NCBI GenBank assembly: GCA_031763025.1
Contig: JASSKH010000001.1
Span: forward strand, 20,933,142 to 20,997,141
Reading direction: 5' to 3'
Length of the DNA stretch: 64,000 nt
From: Macrocystis pyrifera
Lineage: Eukaryota > Sar > Phaeophyceae > Laminariales > Laminariaceae
The position numbers were made by a program, and so were the translations under genes. The notes beneath the pieces are model-generated. The model saw nothing but the letters and a program-made list of their open reading frames with translations, did not search any database and was not told the DNA's origin. Below, one piece after another: positions 1 to 10,484 of this stretch. The first letter of the stretch is position 1; each line of letters opens with the position of its first letter.

Positions 1-973
1 GCGCTGCCTTCACGCGATGCTTGACATACCAGCGAGTGGCTACAGAGCAGACATACTTGGTACCACATTTCCCGCATTCAGCACATCAAGCATTGCAATG
101 GTTTCTCTGTGTATGTAATACAAATCACGCTGGTGGCAGGATGCGGTCGGTACGGGGCGACGAGATGCCTGAAGAAATCTCCGGCATTGGTGCCAGGGCC
201 CTCGACGTGGCGGCTTGCCGCGCGTGGCCGGGCTTGCACGTGCTCGTCATCGCCGCCTGGCCGGAGCTCGGCGTGGAGACCGGCTGCTATCACCATGACA
301 TCGCTTTCCGTACATTGTTGTTTGTCTACCCGTGTAGCAAGGGAAGTTCAACAGTGGCGATGCTGCCATGTCTTGAGGCTCATCTCACCATTGGTGTAGT
401 TGATAGCGGTTGTGAGATAAAATGGCTTCCTTTCTCCTTCTCCTTCTCGTAGGGGAAGGTCGCTCGACGATACTAGAGACGATAGCTCCACAGGTGTGTT
501 CACGTCAACCTCCGCCTGGATAAATTTCGACACAACAGTAACATTGCCAATATCAACACCGGCATCAATAGTAGCCAACATCAATATCAATGCTAATCGA
601 AAGCAGTACCAACACTACAGTAGTAGCATTAAATACCCGGCAATCATCAATACACCCGCGTTTCAAGGAAAAAAAAATAGTTGGAACTAGAGTGCTTTTA
701 GCAGGACGAGTGACCAGCCGTACTGGAACACAAAATTCGCGCTTGGATTTGGACTTGGATAATTCAGGCAGTAAAAAAGGTAAAAACCTCATTTGGTACA
801 ACAATACGCGCGCAGCATACATACACACTGTATATCAACATGTACTTCACAATTTATACCGTGAGCACAACCAGGTCCCGGGGCTCGACAAAGCTGCGAG
901 GATCGTTGAAAAAGCACGTGGTGGCGTTTATATATACGGTAGCTGGTGGTCGCCGTAGGTGGATGGCGCTTAC

Positions 974-1063
974 CGTTGCGCCCGCTGCATTGCCGACGAA
1001 CTTGTCCTTCTTGGTCACCGAAGCGGTGGACGCGTTTTTCTTGGCTTCTTTCGCTTTCATCAC
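974..1063 (-). CDS. possible orphan exon, lysine/alanine-rich, unidentified
   Basis: A 30-codon open stretch on the minus strand reads V-M-K-A-K-E-A-K-K-N-A-S and ends G-A-T. It is preceded by an AG acceptor (TTGGTAG) and followed by a consensus donor GTAAGC at 973. Codons are G/C-ending, unlike the AT-rich surroundings. The exon is phase 0 at both ends. The ATG two codons in could be a translation start. I recognise no family and cannot join it to a neighbouring exon: the candidate at 1303-1502 leaves phase 2 and the join would create a stop. It may be an exon of an unknown minus-strand gene or chance. Confidence 0.22.
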
Positions 1064-1302
1064 CTACCAAACACAAAACGTACGCACCAGGTAGAAAAGT
1101 GATGAGCACCTACACCGTACTTTACCATATGCTTTAGTACCTCTATACTGGTAGTGATAGTATTCCTAAAAGTAGTATCACCTCTGAACCTTATACTGCT
1201 CGTACTCCTGTAGTAGTGCCAAACGACGACACAGCAGTCGGACAGAAAAAGAGAACAGAGCGTACAGACATATTAGGCCAGCAGTATCGACGTTTACGCT
1301 AC

Positions 1303-1502
1303 CGATAGAGTCGACTGACGACCAAACGGACATCAAAATGGGATCGAGGGAGGGAGAAAGACGTTGACATGGTGTCAAGCTTCGCGAACAGTACGCGACT
1401 AGTCTCGGCTCCGTGCTCATGCTGTAAGGACTGTCGCAAGCAGGAGAAACCGTCCCCGACCACGAGGGCGTGCTCGTCAACCTGTCGCACGTACCACAGC
1501 AC
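1303..1502 (-). CDS. possible orphan exon, unidentified
   Basis: The minus strand is open for 66 codons, starting V-L-W-Y-V-R-Q-V-D-E-H and continuing A-L-V-V-G-D-G-F. It lies between an AG acceptor (GCTGTGTGAG) and a GTAGCG donor at 1302. Third codon positions are mostly G or C, as in the two confident genes of this window. No motif is recognisable and no partner exon of matching phase is found nearby. It could be part of a minus-strand gene with the exon at 974-1063, but the phases (2 into 0) do not fit directly. Confidence 0.2.
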
Positions 1503-1562
1503 CTCACACAGCAATCGGTTGATCTAGCGATGGACTCTGATGCTATGTTTTGAGGATGCAAG

Positions 1563-3190
1563 GTACGGGCGGCGGCGCTATGGCTTGTTTTCTTGCGTTA
1601 TTTGCCATTGGCCAGCTCCAGGCTACCACACTGTTTGACTCTTGATAATCGAGAAGTCTTCAGAGTTATACGTACCAGGTGCCTGATATTGAGAGCGTAG
1701 ACTCGACGATGTATGTTTGCACCAGGTATTGGTACCAGACATTTACTGTCGTAGCACGTCTATGATGCCGTTAGACAACGTGTACCGACTGCGCTGTACG
1801 TAGTACTACGTACGTACGTAGTGTGCGATCACCAGTAGCTATACAACACCGTGAATAATGTATGCACATAATGTACGTATCAGTCGTAGAGGTATGATAT
1901 GGTGACATGGTACGTACGTCGGCAGCAACTGTGGTATTGGGTGGTCCGCCTGGAAAATCTGTAAAGCTGTTGATATATAGGGCACAACAAGCTCGACCAA
2001 GCAAGGTTAGATGTCCAGGATACCCGTGGTTACACCATACGAAGCTGTGCAACAGGACTACGTATTAATAGAGTGAATCCTTTGTAGACTTGGAGGGTAC
2101 TGGTATTGCGGTATTGCAGAAGCCACGAGCTCTCATATAGACCTACCTACAGATATAATCTCTCTGGGCGTGCTCGGTTGGTGCATCCCTGGCCTCTTAG
2201 AGCTCCCACTTGGACACCGCCTCCTTCGACTACTTGCCGGACATTTCCAGCGGTTCTTTGTTTTCCCTATTTTTTTGGCACCTTCAGTTCTTTTTTCCTT
2301 TTTTCTTCCTTCGTTTCGTGTGCGTGCGTGTACTCCGCGAATGGTACCGCGGGCGAGCCCGGCGCCGTCGCGAGTGTCAGCGGGTGCTGGCGGGTAGAGG
2401 GGGGGTTGCAAGGAACGCGTTCGCCGTTGTCGTGGCTAGGCGTCGCGTGTGCCTGGAGACACGAGGGAAGCATGAATGGGCTCTGTCTGGCCTCCATTTG
2501 TGGAATTGGATATAATATGTACGAGTCTTTAAGGGTCGTTCGGGAGTGCGAAATAACATTCGGCCGGTGCTTAATTTTGCGACCAAGCCGAAGTTCACAG
2601 AGAGAGAGAGCTACGCACTCTGAGCACCAACATTGTCGAGCTGGCGAACGAGGGCCACGGTGAGCACCGGGCTCCACGCGAGGCGGGCGACGGGGCACAC
2701 TATGGCAGAGGGGGAGGAAAGCTTTACCCGGACCGAATCGGTAGTGAGATGGTCGCGAGAGGGGCGGGCGGTACGAGGCTGACAGAGAAGCTCTGCTATT
2801 CGATTTTCATTTTCTTTTTGACCTGTGCAAGGTGTTCCAATCAGACAGAAAATAAATACATGAGAGGGGACGGGGATTTTTTTTACTTTCCGAATTTTCG
2901 CTCCTTTGTTACTGTTTTGCGGTGCTGCTGTGCCGTGCTGTGCTTTCTCTTTCGTACATACAGCATATCAAAAGAAGAAAATAAGTACCCTACCTGGGGG
3001 ATGTACGTACGTACGGCATGTTCGGACCGTCTGTTCTGTTCCATTCTTCTTCGTGAGCGGAGCGTAGCGGGCGGAAGCGCCCGCGACGCGAACCGCTTGT
3101 ATAACTGATCAAATGATCACATTCCGACATCACCACTATAATATTACTACTCTGAAGTTCGAGTACCTGGTACAGAGCATCGTCAACATA
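1563..3190. other. no supportable gene; ACGT-rich short palindromes
   Basis: No family is recognisable in any frame. The stretch holds runs of overlapping ACGT/TACGTA (around 1795-1825) and several ACCAGGT/TACCTGG palindromes. A GC-rich part (2330-2470) is open in several frames but shows no motif or consistent codon bias. Nothing else is supported. Confidence 0.4.
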
Positions 3191-3194
3191 TTTT

Positions 3195-3325
3195 CTAAAG
3201 TCATGAAATACGTCAGCTGTGAGTTCGATTGCATTATATATAGTTGAGACTCAACTTTGCAAGCTGCGTAATACGTCTCGTCAATACCCCATTTTTACTG
3301 AATTTTACAAGCTGTGTGATAACAG
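3195..3325 (+). repeat. MITE family M1, single arm
   Basis: This carries the 130-base arm that begins GAAATACGTCAGCTGTGAG and ends near AATTTTACAAG. The same arm is found at 59945, 60220 and 62110 on this strand and inverted at 46569 and 60402. It lacks the terminal GAATACGCGCG motif of the complete copy, so it is a truncated or solo arm. The central part (GCAAGCTGCGTAATACGTCTC) is the best conserved. Confidence 0.75.
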
Positions 3326-3351
3326 TAGTACAACACTTACGACGTATAGGG

Positions 3352-3650
3352 TGCCCCTAATTGCAACACCACCTTGCAAATAGACTCGTGCAGCGCCTTT
3401 TGGCCACTTTGTACCTTGCACGTCGGCCCAGACCCAACCCGACCCCCACCCTAAACCTATCCCCGAGCTATAGTAGTAAGCCCTAACCCCAACCCTTTCG
3501 GGGGCTCGAGGGGCGGCCGGGCGGCCCCGCGGAGTTTTTCGGTTGCGTTTCTTAAAAAAATACGGCCGACCGAAGGCTAGCCTCGATTAATCAGTCAGGG
3601 GTGTTGCACGCCTTTGTATGCAAGGGGGTGTTTCAAATAGTAGGGATATG
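3352..3650. mobile_element. short TIR element (MITE-like)
   Basis: The left end (CCCCTAATTGCAACACCACC) and the reverse complement of the right end (CCCTACTATTTGAAACACCC) match imperfectly, followed on both sides by CCTTGCA and a CGTGCA motif. The 300-base interior has no coding capacity. It includes a stretch of CCCTAA-like repeats (3430-3505) that recalls telomere sequence but is too degenerate to call telomeric. The TIR form resembles Tc1/mariner-derived MITEs; that assignment is inference. Confidence 0.45.
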
Positions 3651-3659
3651 TGATACCTG

Positions 3660-4654
3660 GTACCTGGTAGATGGCAAGAGGTATGGTGCGTGTACGTACC
3701 ACGTGCATACTCTTGTACACTCCTACCTCCCGCTACTGCTGCTTGCTGGCTGTGCGTAAGTTGCACTGGTCAGAGGTACGAGATACAACAGGTTCGTGGT
3801 ACACGTACTATCTAGCTCTAAAATCAGGAGCTCCTGCCGTCCCCAACGGCGTTAGGGACGACAACGCCTTGTGCCATGTGACGGCGGCATTGCGAATTGC
3901 TAACGTCGTATTTATGTCCAGCTCTCTCCAACCACAGGGCTTGTCATCTTATGAGCAATCGAAGCAGCATGGAGTGGGACAGGGCCAACCGCACATCTGT
4001 CTTCAAAAGGAACGACAGCAAGTAAACAATAAACATCCACGTTCATCACTGAGCAGAACCTGCAGACAACTCCTGGATACGCTGCCAAGCAAGCCACGCA
4101 GGAGCACGGCGCAATGCACACATCGCCAATGGAGTACGCATGGGCGGGCACCTTCAAGTCCTTTTGTTTTTTTCTTCTCCTTTCGCCGAGCTTCCTTGTC
4201 GTCCGCTGGGGACCCTGATGGTGGCCCTTCGCAATGCTCCAGGTAGCTCAGCCTCAGAGCAATGTCCATCTCGTCCGTACGAAGCAGGTCAAGCTGAGAC
4301 GACTCCATCTCAACCGGTGCTCACAACGATTTGCACGAATGTGGGCTAGTCAGCCTTCGAAAGAAAGAGGAAGCCGCTCACACTGGAACAGTTGAGCAGG
4401 TGGTGGTAGCAAGGCTTGTTGCTACCTCGATAGGGGAGTTCCAAAAACAGTTGAAGGCATTTTTGATGAGAAAGAACAAAAGGACGTACGTGAGAAAATT
4501 CCTGTGGTAACCTGTTCACCTGAGCGCTTGGAGGTGGTATGTATGGGAAGGAAGCACGGGTGCCTACCGCCTATCCACTTCATCTTGCATTCCCCATGCC
4601 ACGATTAGTGCCAAGTTTTTTCGTTTTTTTCTCTTCACAAATACTGGCGGCGTC
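3660..4654. other. no supportable gene
   Basis: Open frames up to 191 codons exist on the plus strand (from 3671), but they show no motif, no signal for splicing and no consistent codon bias. The segment opens with two tandem TACCTGG palindromes. I see nothing further. Confidence 0.35.
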
Positions 4655-4659
4655 CCCGG

Positions 4660-4696
4660 TGGCTTGGTAGTAGGTGGTCCGCGTGCCTACCGACGT
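4660..4696 (+). repeat. head fragment of tRNA-derived SINE S2
   Basis: The sequence CCCCGGTGGCTTGGTAG and the following GGTGGTCCGCGTGCCT repeat almost exactly at 7280-7320, where the tRNA B-box follows. Here it is cut off by the (GTT)n tail of the LINE. Only the A-box half of the head is present. Confidence 0.5.
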
Positions 4697-4725
4697 TGTT
4701 ACAGCAGTTTGTTGTTGTTTGTTGT

Positions 4726-4761
<36 letters not shown>

Positions 4762-6219
4762 TCTTCACATCATTATAAACCGTTCTTTCTACCCGTCGAC
4801 ATCCAGCACAACCCGTGTCCGTGCCGATTCTTCAATCCTATTAATAGAAGAGATACAAGACTTACTTCTGCGGTCACAAAGCTGCGCCACAGAGATACTA
4901 CGTTGCCACGTATGTATGCAGTAAGCGCAGACAGTAGTGAGCAATGTAATGTCTTGTAATGTGATATTGGATATCGACAGGCGGCATACATACGCATTCT
5001 ATGAAATTAGAGAAACGAAAGGAAAAACAAAGAAAACACAAAAACAAAGACAAATCGAAAGAGAAAAATAAGAAAAAAAGAAAAGAAAAAGAAAAAATGG
5101 AAGGAACAAACTGTGTCGTGCCCCCCCCGCGGGGGATGTGGCAGACACTTGAAAAGAACGAGCTGGAAAAAAAAAGAAAAAGAAGAAAAACACGACTATA
5201 CTTGTAAACAGAGTAAGACTAAGAACCAAGGGAAAATAACAGGCAAGCCAAAGCACAAAGCACCGTCCAGGTAGCGGCAGCAGTTTGTGGTACGAGCAGC
5301 ATATAGCCAGGTTCTCCCTGCTATTAATAGTCCGCCTGGTATACCTTGCTACCCTGACTGCCGTCTCCGCCCTGCGTTCGTCAACTATGCCCAGCCCCTC
5401 GGCGTCAGACACTACGAAATACGCAAAGCGGGTTCGTCATACACCGGATATGCGAACACATGCTCTATAAACAAAAACCACCCAAAACGTACGTTAAAAT
5501 TAAGCAAAACAAAACATGTGAAACTTCGGTACATACCACGTTCGGGGAAGAAGAACGTCTCGTACTATTTTCATACCATTTTCATGAATTCCGCGTCTAG
5601 ACTATTCTGCAATAAACGAAAATTTGCATAAAATTAGAAATATTTTGATAAAAAAATGCGATCGACACAAACTCACCTCTTCGTGTACGATGCAAACACC
5701 ATCATTCATTGCAGATACATGGTATTCGCACCCGTTGTCAACTTCATGCCCCTCCCCATCATTTCTTCTCAAACATGCCCACGATTCAGTATACCCCTCC
5801 ACAACAAGCCCCAGATTTCCTCCGTTCAATATTCCATGTTATATTTCGTCAATATAAGGTATATAACAACACATACATACGGTATACCCACGCCACACGA
5901 CTCCTTCCGTTAGGCTTATCATTCGAAGAAAGGAAGAGAAGGAAATAAAATGAAAATCATAGGGGATCAGCGGAAGAAAAAAAAGAAAAAACAAAAAGGA
6001 AAGAAGAGAAGAACAGGGAAGACCACGTTCGAACCAGCTGCACCATTGGGTGGCACGAGTAGTATAGGCATGTTCTACTTCCTAGTCGGCCTGGGGCCTT
6101 GCTACCCTGTCTACCATCTCCTTCCTACTTTATGGTCCAGCCGTTTCCCTTCTACTTCTCCTGTCCCCCCCCCCCCCTCTCCGCATTCCCTTGCGCGGGT
6201 TTTCTGACACTCCTCTTGT

Positions 6220-6259
<40 letters not shown>

Positions 6260-6839
6260 ATTCCCTTGGACACCACCCACGGCGGATGCGCGGCGCTGCC
6301 TACTCAGCTTAGCCTCAGCCTCGTGCCACCTCACCATGAACCGTTCGCGGCTGCTTCAAGGATCCCCCGGTACCACTTCCCCGCCTTTTTTGCTGCAGTG
6401 GACCACAGCGCGGTCTCAACTCCAAACACCAAGGGGGCAAGTTCCGTTGACCCTTCGGTGGCTCGGAACTCCCTAAGGTCTTCGACTATGCATCAATGCC
6501 AAGTCTTAAACTGTCCGCCAGGTCTCGGGTTCTCCCCACCAGCCATCGTCCCGAACATTACCCGACTGGGTAATCGCTCTTTGCTTTGCCGTGCCACGCT
6601 CCCCGCAAAGAAGAGCCGCCGTTTACGAATGGTCGTTTCGATGCTCTTGCGACGTGTCATCTTGAGGAACTTCGCGTACGAGAGGGTGGCATGGTCACAG
6701 TACGAAGTCGGCGCTGGAAGCCAAGGACTCGCAACAGGACTTGGTGGTGAGCTGTTCGAAGCTTGGCAAAGTGTTCCGCTCGGAGGGTCCACGTCACACA
6801 CCCGTACAGCAGAGCCTCAATCACCTCGGCCTTCAGCAT
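4696..6839 (-). mobile_element. LINE (non-LTR retrotransposon) 3' end, copy A
   Basis: On the minus strand the last part of a LINE polyprotein is readable. It runs from E-A-L-L-Y-G-C-V-T-W-T-L (about 6820) through R-R-L-F-F-A-G-S-V-A-R and L-P-S-R-V-M-F-G (about 6600) to K-K-A-G-K-W-Y-R-G-I-L-E (about 6370). Such blocks end many LINE reverse transcriptase ORFs. Reading changes frame at about 6700 and meets a TGA after K-T-W-H where copy B has an arginine codon. A 1.5-kb 3' region follows and ends in a (GTT)n run (4696-4760), which is an (AAC)n tail on the element strand. A C37 run (6222-6258) sits where copy B has only 14 mixed purines. A block at about 5430-5880 is absent from copy B. The copy is 5' truncated and dead. 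Confidence 0.7.
6222..6258. repeat. (C)37 homopolymer
   Basis: An uninterrupted run of 37 C lies within LINE copy A. The matching site in copy B (about 23680-23693) reads GGGGGGAGGAGGGG on the element strand, so the run appears to have expanded in copy A by slippage or by assembly collapse. Confidence 0.85.
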
Positions 6840-6975
6840 TCAGACTTTCAGGCTAAGGGGTGCGGTCGGCCTATCATACAACTCCGGGCCGAACCGCTTG
6901 AGGCATGCTCGCATGAGACGGATCCGTCGGTCGATTTCGAGCGAGCGGTCAGCGTTTTCGTGGATAATGCCGCCT

Positions 6976-7203
6976 ATAGTGCATACGTACTCGTAAGGAC
7001 TTTTTCTTGCATACAAACTGATTATATTATAGCGGAAAGCGCGAAAGCGTGAGTTAGCTACATTCGTTGAGAATCGACGAGCAGTGGGAACGCTGAACCC
7101 TATGCGCGATAAAATGGAGGCACGTGTGCCGGGGGGGAGAAGAAGGAACGAAACCTGCGACCACGGCCAGAAGAAGACCGCTGAGGGTAAAACCTAAACC
7201 TCC
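6976..7203 (+). repeat. SINE S2 body, first copy
   Basis: About 225 bases are repeated in direct orientation at 7350-7573. Shared landmarks are TTTTCTTGCATA, GCGGAAAGCGCGA, GTTAGCTACATTCG, GACGAGCAGTGGGAA and CTGAACCCTATGCGCGA. This copy lacks the tRNA-like head seen before the second copy. Confidence 0.6.
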
Positions 7204-7279
7204 TACGTACGAAAGTGAATGAAGGTGATAAAATAATAAACGATGATGACACGCTGGTATTAATATTATTAATAATAGT

Positions 7280-7573
7280 ATCCTCGTCCCCGGTGGCTTG
7301 GTAGGTGGTCCGCGTGCCTGTCAAGATCAATTTCGTGGGTTCGAGTCTCACCGAGTGCATGCTCGTAGGGACTTTTCTTGCATAAAAAATTGACTAGCGG
7401 AAAGCGCGAGAGCGTAAGTTAGCTACATTCGATGACAATGGACGAGCAGTGGGAAATTGAATGCTGAACCCTATGCGCGACAAAGAATAAAGGCCCGTAC
7501 ATGGGGGGAGAAAGGACGACACCTGTATGACCACGGCTTGTCCAGAAGATCGCTGAGGGTAAAAACCTCCTAC
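7280..7573 (+). mobile_element. tRNA-derived SINE S2, head plus body
   Basis: The head has an A-box-like TGGCTTGGTAGGTGG (7287-7301) and a B-box GGGTTCGAGTCTC (7336-7348) at tRNA-like spacing, followed by the S2 body that is also present at 6976-7203. No acceptor stem can be formed, so this is not a functional tRNA gene. RNA polymerase III promotion of the SINE is inference from the boxes. Confidence 0.55.
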
Positions 7574-7881
7574 GAGATAGGCCGGAAAGAAAAAGTGATG
7601 ATTAAACAAGAAAAAGGTTTCCGTGGACCATGTTGTCCATCGCCCACCAGGCGAAGACGAAACCCGCGGAAAACCGTCATCCATCCGATCCATCCACACG
7701 ATGACGGGCTTTTAGAGGAATAACCGATGCGAGGAGAAACAAACTGTCACGCGCGGTAAAATAACGAAACAACTCTCCAGAAACGGGATGGGATAGGCAA
7801 GAACTACGCACGAATTAATTGTATATAACAGCAGCTATACACAGTACTGTAGTGTTGGGCCGTTCCTAAAAGCTGAATCTT

Positions 7882-8467
7882 ATGGGAACCCGAAACAGGA
7901 AAATAAAACAGGATTTCCCTTCTTCGTGTAGAAACCCCAGGGTAGTGCCGTCGGTAGAAATGAGCCATTTCCGATCACTGCCAAAACATGAAAACCTGTG
8001 TTTTCAACATACCTCACCCGCCGCCACCGCCGCCGATTTCTCGCCTCGCAGGGCACGGGATGACGTTAAACCTTCGAAGCCGTATGCCCCACTGCTCTGA
8101 GAGTGCTTGCCACCAAGTTTGAGGGTCGTTGATGCTGTGTGGCCGGAGTTCTCGCTCGAGACGTGACAGCTTGACCCATTCCTGGCCTGTTTTTCCTTAG
8201 ACGAAACTGGAGAGTCCGGCCACGCAGCATCAACGACCCTCAAACTTGGTAGCGAGCACTCTCAAAGCAGTGGAGCATATAACCTCGAAGGTTTGTGGCG
8301 TCATCTCGTGCCCGATGAAGCGAGGAGCCATCGGCGGTGGTGGGTATTGTGTGTTGAAATCGCAGCTTTTTGCGGCCACGGCAGACCAAATAATATCTCC
8401 CATCGGCTGTGTGGGTTTTAACACCATAAAGGGGAAATCCTGTTCTGTTTTCCGGTTTCGGGTCCCA
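7882..8467. mobile_element. fold-back element with about 270-base inverted arms
   Basis: The left arm (7882-8155) and the reverse complement of the right arm (8209-8467) align along their length. The pairing is best at GAGTGCTTGCCACCAAGTT and GAGGGTCGTTGATGCTG, and also at GGGCACGGGATGACG and GAACCCGAAACAGGAAAA. A 53-base loop lies at 8156-8208. Both arms can be read as a related peptide (F-Q-H-T then A-R-D-D), so the arms may come from duplicated coding sequence. No transposase is present. Confidence 0.65.
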
Positions 8468-8502
8468 CAAGAGAGTCAGCCTAACGAACAATAAAAATCA
8501 CG
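8437..8502 (+). repeat. 66-bp direct repeat, left copy
   Basis: This is identical over 66 bases to 8592-8657. The two copies flank an 89-base segment that contains the palindrome ATTCGTGAG...GTCGTGAAT and the motif CCCTAAGGGCCCATC. Identity of the copies implies a recent duplication. Confidence 0.85.
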
Positions 8503-8591
8503 ATTCGTGAGATTTTTGTCGTGAATCATGTTTTTTTTTCGATTTTTTTTAGCCTGTCCCTAAGGGCCCATCTTATCGAGGAATTTTGGTG

Positions 8592-8657
8592 ATCCTGTTC
8601 TGTTTTCCGGTTTCGGGTCCCACAAGAGAGTCAGCCTAACGAACAATAAAAATCACG
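8592..8657 (+). repeat. 66-bp direct repeat, right copy
   Basis: Identical to 8437-8502. The retroelement reading frame at 8660 starts directly after it. Confidence 0.85.
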
Positions 8658-8659
8658 TC

Positions 8660-9157
8660 GACAGAAACCTCCGCATGGATATAGTGATCGAGAGGGGAGG
8701 CCTCCGAGACGCTACGTCGTCAGAGTACCGTAACAAGGCGATACTCCTCGACATCACGCACGCAGACCCCCAAGCGAGAGTCCACATGCAGGCTGGCAGC
8801 GCTGATCGAGACGGATCAGCTGCCTCCACTTCCGAGGCGCGAAAGCGCAACCACTACGCTCGTGCAGGACAAGTGTCCTTCGACGAGCGCAGCCATAAAC
8901 TTGTCACCCTCGCGGTGGAAAGCTTTGGGCGCCTCGGGAAGGAAGGCAGCGATTGCATCGACCAGCTGGCAACGAGCATCATCGGAGGAACGGACGGGGG
9001 ATCTCTAGCAAGAAAAGTTGTTTGTAAGGAGCATCTTTTCCAGATCATATCGGTGACCACCCAGGTCGCGATCTCCCGCCGGGTGCACCGATATAAGCTC
9101 GCCCTGCGAGACCGCCAGGCCACCAGGGGGAGAAGAGAGGAGGAGGGAGGACTACTT
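8660..9157 (+). pseudogene. C-terminal fragment of a retroelement-type protein
   Basis: An open frame reads D-R-N-L-R-M-D-I-V-I-E-R-G-G-L-R-D, then L-L-D-I-T-H-A-D-P-Q-A-R-V-H, then S-F-D-E-R-S-H-K-L, L-A-V-E-S-F-G-R-L-G, and V-T-T-Q-V-A-I-S-R-R-V. The layout (a D-I-T-H segment, an A-V-E-x-x-G-R-x-G segment and a final I-S-R-R helix) is like the domain that follows reverse transcriptase in some LINE-like ORFs. The family assignment is from memory and moderate. No RT lies upstream: a repeat abuts the 5' side, so the piece is truncated. The frame stays open to 9217, but similarity seems to end near 9125. Confidence 0.45.
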
Positions 9158-9355
9158 CCCATGGCGTGGGGATGGAATGTAGATGCGGAGAGGGACCCAG
9201 GGCGTATAGATACATAGTAGGTGAAAATATATCGGTAAAAGGTGGTAGTACGTCTTCAATTGAGTATACGCAAGGAAGGAGAAAAGGTTGGATAAAAATC
9301 ACGATTCGTGAGATTTTTGTCGTGAATCGTGATTTTTTTTTAATCTTTTTAGTCT

Positions 9356-10212
9356 TTCCCTAAGGGCCCATCTTATCGAGGACTTTCGGTTTTGTTAATT
9401 TGATTTGATTTTTTCTCAAATTGAATTTGTGTCTGATTGGCCGAAGAGTGGATCACCAATCAGGCATTCTCAAGGCAAATTAAAAAAAATCAATTTGAGT
9501 GAAAAGTCCCAAAAGACTTTTTTTGTGTGATTTTTCAAATTTCATTTTCGAATTTGGGAGTTGATCAGCCTTGATGTAGCATGTTCATGATGGGTCAACA
9601 CCCCCGGTGCAGTCTGGGGTGATTCTTGGCCGCTTCGGTGACCACTGTCGAGGCGATGAAACGCGAACCTCAACGACAGGCGACGGGGGCAATAACCACG
9701 CCGACGCCCACAGACCATAGCACATCGTACCCCGGCGGTGGCGCCTCAAAAGAGATCATGGCGGCCGCAAACCCATTTTTTCGGCCTGCTCGATCGGCCA
9801 ACCATCACGAAAATCAATCAGAGGATACGCTCGAGACCTCGATAGCTGCATCACCGTTGCTGTTCTGCACGTGGCGCTTGAGAGCTCCCTCCGCCCACCC
9901 AAGACAACCCTGAGAGTGATAGCTTCCTATCCTGCGCCACCGAAAAGAAAAAGAAGCTAGCGGGAGCGCGCACGCGACACCGCAAACCTTCGCTCTCGTC
10001 TACGCTCGTCGCTGTTTGTCGGCTGGGCGTTGTGTAACGCGCTGCGTTATTCCAGGTTGTTCCGAATTCCTTTTCGTTTGACAATGAATACGCCGTTTCC
10101 CGATAGGATACAAACACGTTTTTTTTCAAAATCAAATAAACTTCATTGAAACTTAAATTTTATTTCCAAATAACGAACCTTAGCGTTCCCCGTTAAGATG
10201 GGCTCTAAAAAA
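9356..10212. mobile_element. possible TIR element, AT-rich
   Basis: The left end AGGGCCCATCTTATCGAGGA and the reverse complement of the right end AGAGCCCATCTTAACGGGGA match at 17 of 20 positions. A second left-end-like copy lies at 8571. A palindromic ATCACGATTCGTGAG...GTCGTGAATCGTGAT block (9297-9340) sits just outside. The interior (9626-9913) has an open frame of 95 codons without recognisable motif. No target duplication was identified. Confidence 0.35.
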
Positions 10213-10484
10213 ACCAAAATTACGAAGAATTCTCGCATTAGTTTTCCTCCTACTGCAGGTAAGGCACGTTCGCCGGCGTGCTAAAAAGGCCTGCCAGTGA
10301 TGTGGCAATCTGCCACCAACACCTGGACCCGTCGTGGCGTCCCCATTAATTTTATCCACTACGAAACCCCACGAAGATTAAAGAGACCGGCTAACCCGCA
10401 GTTTATGCCTCGCGCCTTCCTCTGCGGGGCTAAGTAACATCTCACACCATAAGGCCAGCCTGATTATTAATCGTACTTCCCGCG

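Noticed and set aside
3430-3505. interstitial telomere repeat
   Set aside because: CCCTAA and CCCAACCC-like words occur but not as regular tandem repeats.
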